Origin: Pedobacter psychroterrae
Lineage (GTDB): Bacteria; Bacteroidota; Bacteroidia; Sphingobacteriales; Sphingobacteriaceae
Direction of reading: 5' to 3'
DNA length: 64,000 nt
Assembly (NCBI RefSeq): GCF_004331695.1
Contig: NZ_SJSL01000001.1
Coordinates: 744,001-808,000, forward strand
Of this stretch, positions 26,366 to 35,422 are shown piece by piece (position 1 is the first letter of the stretch; each line of letters opens with the position of its first letter). A program made the translations under genes and the position numbers. The notes beneath the pieces were generated by a model. It was not told where the DNA came from, searched no databases, and saw nothing but the letters and a program-made list of their open reading frames with translations.

Positions 26366-27871
26366 TTAAAATTCACTGAGGGCAGTGGTTATCCTGTTAC
26401 GGGTTTCATCCACTCCCAGGGCAACTGCGATGTCAAATACACCAGGTCCAAATTTTCCGCCAACCAGCATAATCCTGAATGGCAGCATGAGCTCCCCTGG
26501 TTTAAAACCACGCGCTTCAGCCAATTGTTTAAACCTCTCTTCCAGGTTTGATGCTGACTGCCCTTCATTTATCTCCAGGGCATATTCCTCAAAAAAGATT
26601 TCCTTTTCCGGTGTCCACTTTGGCTTTACCGCAACCAGATCATATTCAGCCGGGACATTAAAAAAGTACGAACCCTGTGCTATAAAATCAGTAAATACAT
26701 TGCACCGATCTTTAATTAGGTCAATGATCTTCTCCAGGTAGCTGTCATCAGCAGGTACGAAACCCTGATCAGCAAAAACAGCTTTTACAGCTGGCAGTAA
26801 TTTTACCGCATCCGTATGTTTAATCCATTCATGATTGTACCATTTTGCTTTCTCAAAATCGAACTTTGCCCCTGCTTTGCTGATCCTTTCCACAGAGAAT
26901 TTCTCGGTCAGTTCTGCTAAACTGAACAATTCCTGATCGGATCCGTCGTTCCAGCCCAACATTGCCAGTAAATTTACAAAAGCTTCCGGCATAAAACCCA
27001 GCTCCTTAAATCCTTTGGTCAGGTCGCCAGTTTTCGGATCAGTCCAGTTCTGTGCATACACCGGAAATCCAAGCCTGTCACCATCACGTTTGCTCAGCTT
27101 ACCATTGCCATCCGGTTTTAATATGAGAGGTAGATGTATCCATTGCGGCATTTCATTGGCCCAGCCCAGATACCTCCACAATAAGATGTGGATGGGGGCC
27201 GAGGGCAGCCATTCCTCTCCTCTGAATATATGGCTGATCTCCATCGCCCTGTCGTCAGCTACTACAGCCAAATGATAAGTAGGCATTCCGTCAGCTTTTA
27301 ATAAAACTTTATCATCTATCAGATTGGTATCAAAACTTACGTGTCCTCTTATGAGATCAGTAAATGAAACCAACTCATCTTTTGGCATTTTTATCCTGAC
27401 CACATAAGGCGTATTGTCGGCCAAAAGCGCGGCCACTTCAAGCTCAGTCAGCGAAAGGGAGTTGCGCATTCCGTTCCGCGTACCCTGTCCATAAGTGAAA
27501 TTTAGCACTTCCTTGCGCTTTGCATCAAGCTCCTCAGGCGTGTCAAAAGCATAGTATGCATGGCCGTCAGCTATCAACTGATCCGCATACTGCCTGTAGC
27601 TTGCTTTTCGCTCACTCTGACGGTAAGGCCCAAATGAACCTCCCTGCTGCGGACTCTCATCCACAACAATGCCACACCATTCCAGGCAGGACACGATATA
27701 CGCTTCTGCACCTTCCACAAAGCGTGTCTGGTCAGTGTCTTCCACGCGCAAAATAAACGTACCATTGTGCTGTCTGGCAAACAAATAGTTAAACAGCGCA
27801 GTACGCACACCGCCCAGGTGCAGCCCTCCTGTCGGGCTGGGGGCAAATCTTACTCTTACTTTCTTTTCCAT
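26366..27871 (-). CDS. gltX: Glutamyl-tRNA synthetase
   Basis: The 501-residue class I enzyme charges tRNA-Glu. It begins with the nucleotide-binding site VRFAPSPTGGLHLGGVRTAL (HIGH as HLGG) and has the KMSKS-type loop GKLSKRDGDRLGF (near residue 260). The helical anticodon-binding C-terminal domain fills residues about 330-501. Length matches the usual bacterial protein. It is transcribed leftwards from a TATCTTTG element that abuts the promoter of the divergent histidine kinase gene. Confidence 0.96.
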   Translation of the reverse strand: MEKKVRVRFAPSPTGGLHLGGVRTALFNYLFARQHNGTFILRVEDTDQTRFVEGAEAYIVSCLEWCGIVVDESPQQGGSFGPYRQSERKASYRQYADQLIADGHAYYAFDTPEELDAKRKEVLNFTYGQGTRNGMRNSLSLTELEVAALLADNTPYVVRIKMPKDELVSFTDLIRGHVSFDTNLIDDKVLLKADGMPTYHLAVVADDRAMEISHIFRGEEWLPSAPIHILLWRYLGWANEMPQWIHLPLILKPDGNGKLSKRDGDRLGFPVYAQNWTDPKTGDLTKGFKELGFMPEAFVNLLAMLGWNDGSDQELFSLAELTEKFSVERISKAGAKFDFEKAKWYNHEWIKHTDAVKLLPAVKAVFADQGFVPADDSYLEKIIDLIKDRCNVFTDFIAQGSYFFNVPAEYDLVAVKPKWTPEKEIFFEEYALEINEGQSASNLEERFKQLAEARGFKPGELMLPFRIMLVGGKFGPGVFDIAVALGVDETRNRITTALSEF

Positions 27872-27882
27872 ATTACTGCCTG

Positions 27883-27890
27883 CAAAGATA
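27883..27890 (-). promoter_or_regulatory. Bacteroidota -7 element of gltX
   Basis: CAAAGATA on the plus strand reads TATCTTTG on the minus strand, an exact TAnnTTTG, ending 11 bases before the gltX start codon. It touches the oppositely oriented element at 27891-27898. Confidence 0.6.
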
Positions 27891-27898
27891 TATTTTTG
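27891..27898 (+). promoter_or_regulatory. Bacteroidota -7 element of the histidine kinase operon
   Basis: TATTTTTG is an exact TAnnTTTG and ends 19 bases before the kinase ATG at 27918. It is directly adjacent, back to back, to the gltX element. Polymerase bound at one promoter must therefore cover the other. Confidence 0.6.
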
Positions 27899-27917
27899 TA
27901 ATTTGGCTTCATAATCT

Positions 27918-29135
27918 ATGAATCCTTACGAGAAAAAACGGCGCTGGAAATTCTTTTTACTGGTCTTTGCCATTGTTATCGGCGCAGCCTCAGTTTTTTA
28001 CAGCGATTTCTTCGTTAAGAAAATGGAACGCGAAGAGCGGTTGCAGTTTGAACTCTATGTAAAAGTAACCGAACAATCATTTAACATGTACGATGATGAC
28101 CGGTATACAGGCGTGATCGACCTCATCAGGACCAACAATAAATTGCCGGTGATCATGACTGACGGCAACGACGATATTATCGGTTATCAGGGCTTGGATT
28201 CTATAAAAACTTATTACAATGTCGATGATAATAAGCTGGAAAATTATGACCCCGAATATTTTGCACGTCAGCTAAAGATTATGAGGAAGCAACATCCGCG
28301 AATACCGATCACCGGCCTGGATGGAAAACGCTGGTTTATTTATCACAAGGATACACCTACATTGACACAGTTGCGTTATTTCCCTTATATACAATTGTCC
28401 GTGATCGCCCTGTTTTTACTTACTGCATATGTAGCCTTCAGTTCCGCACGCAAGGCAGAGCAGGACCAGGTATGGGTAGGAATGGCCAAAGAAACAGCCC
28501 ATCAGCTTGGCACGCCGATATCATCATTGATGGCCTGGGTTGAGCTCATCAAGTCACGCTTCAATGCAGAGGAAGACCCCTTGATCGCAGAAATGGAAAA
28601 CGACATCAAGCGCCTCGAGGTAATTACTGACCGCTTCTCTAAAATCGGGTCCAAGCCCATCGTAGAAGACCATGTGATGTATACTGTTATTTATAATTTT
28701 GTCCAATATTTTAAATTGCGCACATCCGATAAGATCATTTTCAGCATCACAGGTGATGACCAGGTGAGGGCGCTACTAAATGTGCCTCTTTTTGACTGGG
28801 TAACAGAAAACCTGCTTAAAAATGCGGCCAATGCTATTGAAAATGAAGGAAAGATCACCATCAACATTATCGAAAACCTGGCTAAGGAAGAAGTCTTTAT
28901 AGATGTATCAGACACCGGAAAGGGGATCGCACGGTCTAAATTCGACGCCGTCTTTCAGCCTGGCTATACTACACGCAAGCGCGGCTGGGGCCTCGGCCTT
29001 TCACTTACCAAACGCATTATTGAAAATTATCATAACGGGCAGATCTTTGTTAAAGAATCCGAATTGGGCAAAGGGACTACCTTTCGTATCATTTTAAAAA
29101 GCAGCATTACTTATGAACCGACCTCAAACACATGA
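27918..29135 (+). CDS. Membrane sensor histidine kinase (HQLGTP type)
   Basis: The 405-residue kinase has a transmembrane helix at about 12-30, an extracytoplasmic sensor region (about 32-155), a second helix at about 158-176, and a HisKA-like segment with the phospho-acceptor in KETAHQLGTPISSLM (His195). The HATPase_c domain has NLLKNAANAIEN, VSDTGKGIARS and KRGWGLGLSLTKRI. The AHQLGTP box is a Bacteroidota subtype in which the residue after His is Gln. No response regulator gene is adjacent, so its partner is elsewhere. The DinB-like gene starts inside its last 23 bases. Confidence 0.92.
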   Translation: MNPYEKKRRWKFFLLVFAIVIGAASVFYSDFFVKKMEREERLQFELYVKVTEQSFNMYDDDRYTGVIDLIRTNNKLPVIMTDGNDDIIGYQGLDSIKTYYNVDDNKLENYDPEYFARQLKIMRKQHPRIPITGLDGKRWFIYHKDTPTLTQLRYFPYIQLSVIALFLLTAYVAFSSARKAEQDQVWVGMAKETAHQLGTPISSLMAWVELIKSRFNAEEDPLIAEMENDIKRLEVITDRFSKIGSKPIVEDHVMYTVIYNFVQYFKLRTSDKIIFSITGDDQVRALLNVPLFDWVTENLLKNAANAIENEGKITINIIENLAKEEVFIDVSDTGKGIARSKFDAVFQPGYTTRKRGWGLGLSLTKRIIENYHNGQIFVKESELGKGTTFRIILKSSITYEPTSNT

Positions 29136-29619
29136 GTATCCAGCATGGGCAGAAACCTACATCAAATTGATTGATGGCGATGATGTGATAAACTTACTGG
29201 AGCGGCAGGCAACTGAATATCCCGATTTTATCCGCAATCTGATAGAAAAAGCAGACTATGCCTATGCGCCAGGCAAATGGACCATCAAAGAAATGACAGG
29301 ACATATCATTGACACAGAGCGTATTCTGGTATACAGATTGACTTGCTTTGCCCGTAATGAGCGGCAGCCTTTGCCAGGCTTTGAAGAAGATGAATATGTC
29401 GCGAATGCCCATTTTTCAGACAGGAGCCTTCTAAGCCTTTCCGAGGAGTTCTCGCTTTTAAGAAAATCTGACCTTTACTTGTTCAAGTCCCTCACAGAAG
29501 CTGAACTGGAAAAGATGGGTACCGCAAGCAACAGGCAAATTACCGTAAGGGCTTTACTTTTCGTAATTGCAGGCCACATTATGCACCATGTACAGATCAT
29601 TAAAGAGCGCTATCTGTAA
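29113..29619 (+). CDS. DinB family metal-binding protein
   Basis: This 168-residue helical-bundle protein has the spaced histidines of the DinB/YfiT fold: one in KEMTGHIIDTERI (near residue 64) and two in AGHIMHHVQIIKERYL at the end. These histidines would bind a divalent metal. The fold includes thiol transferases (bacillithiol-related) and proteins of unknown function, so the reaction is not given. The gene overlaps the upstream kinase by 23 bp and its TAA overlaps the next ATG (TAATG). It is part of a three-gene operon. Confidence 0.9.
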   Translation: MNRPQTHEYPAWAETYIKLIDGDDVINLLERQATEYPDFIRNLIEKADYAYAPGKWTIKEMTGHIIDTERILVYRLTCFARNERQPLPGFEEDEYVANAHFSDRSLLSLSEEFSLLRKSDLYLFKSLTEAELEKMGTASNRQITVRALLFVIAGHIMHHVQIIKERYL

Positions 29620-30041
29620 TGTGGTTTTCTGAATTTACTCCGCAGGGGCTAAATGACCGCCCAAAAAACCATATGGGTGCTTTTCTGGATATACAGTTTA
29701 CAGTGGTCGGCATAGATTCTCTAACAGCAACCATGCCTGTCAATGAGCGTACTCATCAGCCCGCGGGCATCTTGCATGGTGGCGCATCGGTGGTATTAGC
29801 CGAAACCCTTGGCAGCGTAGCTTCTTACATGTGTATCGATCCTGAAAAATACATCGCGGTAGGTCTCGAAGTAAACGCCAACCACCTCCGCCCAGTCAAA
29901 AGCGGACTGGTAACAGGTATTTGCAAACCCCTGCACATTGGCGCCAAAACGCACATCTGGGAAATTAAAATTTACAACGATAAAGGCAAGATGAACTGTG
30001 TAAGCAGGCTTACTGTAGCAATTATCAATAAGCCGCAATAG
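29619..30041 (+). CDS. Hotdog-fold thioesterase (PaaI/YdiI-like)
   Basis: The 140-residue protein carries the PaaI-type hotdog signature HQPAGILHGGASVVLAETLG (residues about 46-65), in which His, Gly-Gly and Glu line the active site. The C-terminus holds the strand HIGAKTHIWEIKIYNDKGK. Such enzymes hydrolyse acyl-CoA thioesters, for example 1,4-dihydroxy-2-naphthoyl-CoA in menaquinone synthesis or aromatic-CoA proofreading; which one applies cannot be settled here. The start codon overlaps the DinB stop, so it is cotranslated. Confidence 0.9.
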   Translation: MWFSEFTPQGLNDRPKNHMGAFLDIQFTVVGIDSLTATMPVNERTHQPAGILHGGASVVLAETLGSVASYMCIDPEKYIAVGLEVNANHLRPVKSGLVTGICKPLHIGAKTHIWEIKIYNDKGKMNCVSRLTVAIINKPQ

Positions 30042-30161
30042 TCGCTTTATAACACCTTCGCCTTTCGACCCTGACAAAACCCGGAAAATATTATCCATAT
30101 GACATACATTAGCTAACGAATAGTTAACATACATTTAATGTTCCCTTATTTACTTGCACCG

Positions 30162-30169
30162 TACTTTTG
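30162..30169 (+). promoter_or_regulatory. Bacteroidota -7 element before the FecI-like sigma gene
   Basis: TACTTTTG matches TAnnTTTG and ends 22 bases before the sigma ATG at 30192. A TTTA at 30134-30137 lies 24 bases upstream as a possible -33. Confidence 0.5.
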
Positions 30170-30191
30170 GTGGAAATAAATTTTGGTCCAA

Positions 30192-30743
30192 ATGTCTGCA
30201 AACCCGAATGACGAACGTGAATTGATTAGCCTTTGGAAAAGCGGAGATGAAAGGGCATTTAACCAATTATTTAAACTTCATTTTTATAAACTGTTCAAAT
30301 TTGCTTCCCGCTATATCCATGATGCTGAACTGGCAAAAGAAATAGCAATGGACGTCATGTTCAAGGCCTGGCAAAAAAAGGATGAACTGGCCAATGATCG
30401 TCCAAGTTTGCAACCCTTCCTGTTTCATTTGTTGAAAGCTGTGATTATCGATCAGTTTCGAAAGAAAAGCCTCCATATCTTACCCATCGGGGACATGCTA
30501 ACCGAACCAGCCTCAATAGAAAGGGCAGATGACCTGATCAATTACCGTGAACTAACCCAGTTATACCAGGAAAGCCTGAACAGCCTTAGTCCCCAAAGAA
30601 GACTGGTATTTGAAATGCGTCAGCAGCAAGGGATGAGCTACCAGGAAATAGCAGATGAACTTAATATTTCCTCAAAAACAGTAAATCGCCATCTTACAGA
30701 TTCTTTTCATACCGTCAGAAAATTCATGAGAAAATTCAGGTAG
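30192..30743 (+). CDS. FecI-like ECF sigma factor
   Basis: The 183-residue sigma factor has region 2 (HFYKLFKFASRYIHDAELAKE, about residues 30-52, split here as HFYKLFKFA and RYIHDAELAKE), followed by region 4 with SLSPQRRLVFEMRQQQGMSY and the helix-turn-helix QEIADELNISSKTVNRHL. A TTG at 30183 opens the frame three codons earlier, but the ATG at 30192 gives the normal start. It is followed by a FecR-type regulator, an STN-bearing TonB receptor and a lipoprotein. This is the order of a trans-envelope signalling cassette. Confidence 0.92.
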   Translation: MSANPNDERELISLWKSGDERAFNQLFKLHFYKLFKFASRYIHDAELAKEIAMDVMFKAWQKKDELANDRPSLQPFLFHLLKAVIIDQFRKKSLHILPIGDMLTEPASIERADDLINYRELTQLYQESLNSLSPQRRLVFEMRQQQGMSYQEIADELNISSKTVNRHLTDSFHTVRKFMRKFR

Positions 30744-30863
30744 ATTTTCTCGCTCAATATCAGCTGCTTACGGGTTTGTTTAAAAAATAACACCCTCCCA
30801 TTGGGTATAAATTCCATTTCTTACGGTATGTATGAATAGGGCAGCTTGCCACAAACCAAAAGC

Positions 30864-31871
30864 ATGAAGAAAGAAATTGACAAGGAATTATTAATCCGCT
30901 ATATCAACAACAACTGTACGGCAGAAGACCTGCTACAGGTGCAGCAGTTTCTTAAAGATCCCATGTGGAAGCTGGCGCTGGAAAAGATGCTGGAATCCGA
31001 CTTTTCTGCAATGGAGGATCCGCCAAAGGCGGATGAAGCTGTTTTGGAGGAATGGGACCAGGAGTTCCGGACTAAATATTTTAAAAAGCCACCGATCAAG
31101 TTCTGGCATACGCAATGGATGAACTATGCCGCTGCTTGCCTGCTAGTGCTGGGTGCCGGCGCCTATTTTTTAAGCAAACAACGTGTTGAGCGTGTTGCGA
31201 TCCCTACAGTTGCGATGGTGGAAAAGACGAATCCAAGAGGTGTCCGTTCTAAAGTCACCCTGCCGGACAGCTCGGTTGTATATCTCGGGCCAGGCAGCAG
31301 CATCAGTTTTCCCGAACAATTTGCTGTGAAGGAAAGAACTTTGACGCTTACAGGGGAAGCTTTCTTTGAAATATCAAAAAATCCTGAGCGGCCTTTCGTA
31401 ATCCATACCGGAGAAATACAGACAACAGTACTGGGCACCTCCTTCAAAATAGCTGCATTCAAAGATAACCTGTTATCCGTTGAAGTGGCCACCGGCAAGG
31501 TCCGGGTATCCAGGAAAGAAAATACAAAAGTAGCTGAACTCGCCGTGCTAATTCCCGGAGAAGGAATCATATGGAACGAAAAGCGCGGAAAAGCGGAAGC
31601 AATCCATACTGACATCTCCGCAGTTAAAAGTTGGGCTACCGGAGAAATATCATTTAAAAACCGTTCGCTACCCCAGATTGCAGCTGAACTGGAAAACTGG
31701 TACGACGTAGAGATTCGTTTTGCAAATACAACAGTAGTCCGCAAACACCTCTCACTGAGTATCGACGGTACAGCCTCACTGGCAGATGCATTGGATATCA
31801 TCTGTACGACCGCTCACCTGAATTACCATTTTAATGGAAAGGGGCAGGTCGTCTTATCAGGTAACAAATAA
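30864..31871 (+). CDS. FecR-type membrane anti-sigma factor
   Basis: The 335-residue protein has an N-terminal cytoplasmic domain (about 1-75, NNCTAEDLLQVQQFLKDP), a transmembrane helix at about 79-96 (NYAACLLVLGAGAYFL), the periplasmic FecR domain (about 110-215, KSKVTLPDSSVVYLGPGSS-type strands and GEAFFEISKN) and a C-terminal DUF4974 domain (about 255-335) with FKNRSLPQIAAELENWYDV. The frame opens at TTG 30846, but ATG 30864 (MKKEIDKELLI) is preferred. It should pass a signal from the TonB receptor to the sigma factor encoded just upstream. Confidence 0.93.
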   Translation: MKKEIDKELLIRYINNNCTAEDLLQVQQFLKDPMWKLALEKMLESDFSAMEDPPKADEAVLEEWDQEFRTKYFKKPPIKFWHTQWMNYAAACLLVLGAGAYFLSKQRVERVAIPTVAMVEKTNPRGVRSKVTLPDSSVVYLGPGSSISFPEQFAVKERTLTLTGEAFFEISKNPERPFVIHTGEIQTTVLGTSFKIAAFKDNLLSVEVATGKVRVSRKENTKVAELAVLIPGEGIIWNEKRGKAEAIHTDISAVKSWATGEISFKNRSLPQIAAELENWYDVEIRFANTTVVRKHLSLSIDGTASLADALDIICTTAHLNYHFNGKGQVVLSGNK

Positions 31872-32069
31872 CAACGAAATGGAAAGGAGAAGAATGAACG
31901 GTTAGTCTTTACTAAAATAAAAAATCCGTCCCCGGTAAAACCGGAAACGGAAGATGTGATCACATGCAGTAACATGTTTACCAAGACGCTGTACTACAAG
32001 TGAAATGCTCTGGGCCAGGCCCGGATACAATTAAAGTGCTTTTATCAAACAACGTTAACATTCAAAAAT

Positions 32070-35000
32070 ATGCATAATGTAGGAAAACTACGTCCAACAA
32101 TTCCATTTATCATGAAATTATCTCTGATTATCGCCGTGTTCCAGCTCACCTTCATTGGTGTTCTGCTGGGTAGTGATGTACGGGGACAAAACCTCGATGA
32201 GCTAAAAATCGGGATTACACTCCATAATGCTTCCGTCGAAGAGGGCCTTATTGCACTCTCGCAAAAAAGCGGCATCAGGATTTCCTATGCGGAAGAAGTG
32301 CTGCAGAAAGAAAGTAAAAAGATCACTTTAAACAGCAATAGCATTACAGCAGGATCGGTTTTACGGAATATCCTGGAGAAAACCAACCTTAAATACCGGC
32401 TCTTTAAAAACTATATCATTATTGATGCCAAGCCTGTTCCGCAACAACCCGGGCGGATTACCGGTAAAATCACGGACGACAGGGGCGAGGTGTTGCCGGG
32501 TGCATCTGTTAAAGTCGTTGAAACCGGACAAATGGCGCAGTCAATGGTTGATGGCAGCTATGAGCTGAATATAAAGCCGGGCACCTATACACTGGAGATC
32601 AGCTATGTCTCGTTTTTAACCCAGCGGATAACAGACGTGGTTATCACTGAAGGAAAAAATACGATGTTAAGCATCGCTATGAAGGCAGATACCAAGGGTC
32701 TGTCTGAAGTGGTGATCACTTCCAGCTATAAAAAAGCATCGGTAGCAGGGTTATATGCACAACAGAAAAACTTGTCCAATCTTTCAGACGGAATCTCCGC
32801 CGAGCAAATCAGTGCAACCCCGGATAAACATGTGGGAGAAACCCTGAAACGGATCACCGGGGTATCTACCAACGAAAATAGGAAAGTAGTCATCCGTGGT
32901 ATTGCCGAGCGTTACAACGTGTCCCTGCTGAACGGGAGTACTTTGCCCAGCACCGATGTTCAGGAGCGTGATTTTGAGTTCAACCTGATCCCGACCAACC
33001 TGGTAGACAATATCGTTGTGGCTAAGTCCATTACTGCAGATATGCCTTATGGGTTTGCCGGAGGTCTGGTCCAGATCACCACTAAATCTGTACCTGAAAG
33101 CAATTTTTTGTCCTTCAGTGCAGGCTCTTCTTACAACAGCCGCACCATCGGTAACGACTTTCTGGGGTATGGACGTGGCAAGTATGATTATTTAGGTTTT
33201 GATGACGGGGGAAGGGACCACTTTCCTGATAACATGCTAAATCTTGTCGGTAAGTTTGATCCAACCAAGGAAGATACTGAAAATGAGATCAAAGCCGCCC
33301 AGGTCGCAGAACAGAACAAACGTATAGGAGGAACAGAGCGACTGGGTACGCGCCGTTTTAAAGCCGCACCCTCACAAAATTACCAGCTGAGTTTGGGCAG
33401 AACCTATTCGTTTAGCGACACCAAAGTACAAAAGTTTGGTTTTGTTGGTTCGGTAAGTTACCGTAACACACAGACCAATGATAATGTTTCCAGCATGCGC
33501 CGGGGAGACTGGGCCCAGGTTCCTACGCGCTCGGACGATCCTACTGATATAAATACCGGGAATATTTATAAGTTTAATACGACCCTGGGCTTACTGTTAA
33601 ACGGTGGTTTCAAGACGGAAAAACACCAGATCAATACCTATAATCTATACACACGTATCTTCGACAACCAGTTTAGCCGCTATACCGGCTGGACTTTTGA
33701 AAGGCCTAAAAATGAGGATGATACGAAATACCCAAGCATACTAGATGATGAAAGACCCAAATTCACAGATCTACTGCAGAATAAAGTAAGCGGCACCCAT
33801 CGCGTTAAATCCTTCACTATCGAGTGGGGGCTTGCAAGGACTTCTTTAAAATCTATAGAACGCGATGCGGTTTCGGCCGCACAGAATCCCAGAGAAACTG
33901 GAAATAGAGTGCTTTATATGTATTCTTTAGGGACCATAAGCGATCCAGGTTCCGGCCCGCTGCACCGCGATGAGTACCTCTACAAGGAAAATAACCTCGA
34001 TGGTGTGCTTAGTGCTGCCTATGATTTTAAGCTCGGCAAGACCAGGCACACTTTGAAAACGGGTGCTAATTATTTAAAAAAGCATGCATTTTATGATTGG
34101 CAGGTACTTCCTATAACAATGGGGCCCAATTCTACTGTTCCGGTCGAGCTGATCCCTATCCAGGACTGGGGGAATTACATGAGCATGGAAAATGCAGCAA
34201 ACAGTTTGTTCTATTTTAAGCAGGATTATACGTCAAATAAATTTGAGGCTAAAAGTTTAAATAAAGGTGCGTTTGCAATGTTGGACCATAAATTACTCTC
34301 CGGTCTTAGGGTAGTGTGGGGTGCCAGGGCTGAGTACTTTAAGCTGGATACTTTAGTAAACTCAGCCAGCAAACTGGCGGACAAAAACAGTCAAATATTC
34401 TTTGCTGAAAAAAAAGACTGGTATTTTCTGCCTTCGGCAAATGTTACCTATTCTCCTATAAAGGACATCAACCTGCGTGCATCGTATGCCAAGTCCGCAG
34501 TTCGTCCCGGAATGATGGAAAATTCAAGGTTCTCCCGTTTCAACCCCAACTACGGCTCTATCGTAAGGAGCAATGGTGTTAGCAGTACGATTATTGACAA
34601 TTATGATGCTAAGATAGAGCTGTTTCCGGGCGCTGGTGAAATTTTATCTGCGGCTTATTTCTATAAGTATTTTGATAAACCGGCAGAATACTACCGGCTA
34701 GATAATGAAAATAATGGAAGGGGCTACATCACAATCTCAAATTCTGACTGGGCAAAAGTACGGGGATGGGAATTTGAAATACGTAAAAGTTTAGGGTTTA
34801 TAAATGATGGGCCTTCTTTTTTAAAGGATGTGTTTGTTAGCGGAAACCTCACTCTTCAAAAATCAGAAGTAAGGGCAAGAGAAATACAGTATGGACAAAC
34901 CGCTGCCGGCGTCGACTCAATGTATTATAAATACCTGAAATATCCGCGTGCATTGTATGGACAGGTGCCATTGTTGTATAATGCAGGCATACAGTACGCA

Positions 35001-35411
35001 GGCAAAAAATTGGGCTTGAACGTTACCTTAAACCATGCTGGTTATAAAACCTTTATTACCGGGATAGAGCCAGCTTTTGTTGAATACGAACGACCGCGTA
35101 CGCAAATGGATGCGCAGATCAGCTATAGGTTTCTGAAAGGAAAAATGGAAACCAAACTGAATATGAGCAACTTGCTCGATGCTCCCTTCCGTTACTTTAT
35201 CAATGATCCATCAACCTATGAACTAAAACCGGGAAATGAGGATAAGCTGAACCTGGAATGGAACGATAGATATGCCTATAAATTTGGTTTCTCGGAAAAA
35301 TTTGAAAAAGGATATACAGATCCGGTTACGAACAGGCAGGTGGGTGACAGGGAGACTTCTACCCGCTACACCGGCCGTACATTCAGTCTCTCATTATCTT
35401 ATAATTTTTAA
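32070..35411 (+). CDS. TonB-dependent receptor with STN signalling domain
   Basis: This outer-membrane protein has 1113 residues. A signal region (about 12-42) is followed by an STN domain (about 50-112, KIGITLHNASVEEGLIALS), which contacts FecR, and by a carboxypeptidase-regulatory-like domain (about 128-215, ITGKITDDRGEVLPGASVKV). A plug domain (about 235-345, VIRGIAERYNVSLLNGS) and a large beta-barrel ending in the aromatic terminal strand SLSLSYNF complete it. The plug segment resembles the TIGR01782-type receptors rather than SusC, and no SusD partner follows. The downstream lipoprotein is the likely surface partner. Substrate unknown; a siderophore or glycan are both possible. Confidence 0.92.
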   Translation: MHNVGKLRPTIPFIMKLSLIIAVFQLTFIGVLLGSDVRGQNLDELKIGITLHNASVEEGLIALSQKSGIRISYAEEVLQKESKKITLNSNSITAGSVLRNILEKTNLKYRLFKNYIIIDAKPVPQQPGRITGKITDDRGEVLPGASVKVVETGQMAQSMVDGSYELNIKPGTYTLEISYVSFLTQRITDVVITEGKNTMLSIAMKADTKGLSEVVITSSYKKASVAGLYAQQKNLSNLSDGISAEQISATPDKHVGETLKRITGVSTNENRKVVIRGIAERYNVSLLNGSTLPSTDVQERDFEFNLIPTNLVDNIVVAKSITADMPYGFAGGLVQITTKSVPESNFLSFSAGSSYNSRTIGNDFLGYGRGKYDYLGFDDGGRDHFPDNMLNLVGKFDPTKEDTENEIKAAQVAEQNKRIGGTERLGTRRFKAAPSQNYQLSLGRTYSFSDTKVQKFGFVGSVSYRNTQTNDNVSSMRRGDWAQVPTRSDDPTDINTGNIYKFNTTLGLLLNGGFKTEKHQINTYNLYTRIFDNQFSRYTGWTFERPKNEDDTKYPSILDDERPKFTDLLQNKVSGTHRVKSFTIEWGLARTSLKSIERDAVSAAQNPRETGNRVLYMYSLGTISDPGSGPLHRDEYLYKENNLDGVLSAAYDFKLGKTRHTLKTGANYLKKHAFYDWQVLPITMGPNSTVPVELIPIQDWGNYMSMENAANSLFYFKQDYTSNKFEAKSLNKGAFAMLDHKLLSGLRVVWGARAEYFKLDTLVNSASKLADKNSQIFFAEKKDWYFLPSANVTYSPIKDINLRASYAKSAVRPGMMENSRFSRFNPNYGSIVRSNGVSSTIIDNYDAKIELFPGAGEILSAAYFYKYFDKPAEYYRLDNENNGRGYITISNSDWAKVRGWEFEIRKSLGFINDGPSFLKDVFVSGNLTLQKSEVRAREIQYGQTAAGVDSMYYKYLKYPRALYGQVPLLYNAGIQYAGKKLGLNVTLNHAGYKTFITGIEPAFVEYERPRTQMDAQISYRFLKGKMETKLNMSNLLDAPFRYFINDPSTYELKPGNEDKLNLEWNDRYAYKFGFSEKFEKGYTDPVTNRQVGDRETSTRYTGRTFSLSLSYNF

Positions 35412-35422
35412 TTTATTACATC

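Noticed and set aside
31163..31801. A 212-codon minus-strand open frame inside the FecR gene
   Set aside because: It is antisense to a clear FecR domain and has no recognisable motif or promoter.
31872..32069. A hairpin near CCGGTAAAACCGG between FecR and the TonB receptor
   Set aside because: The stem is short and followed by no T-run, and the flanking genes are probably one transcript.
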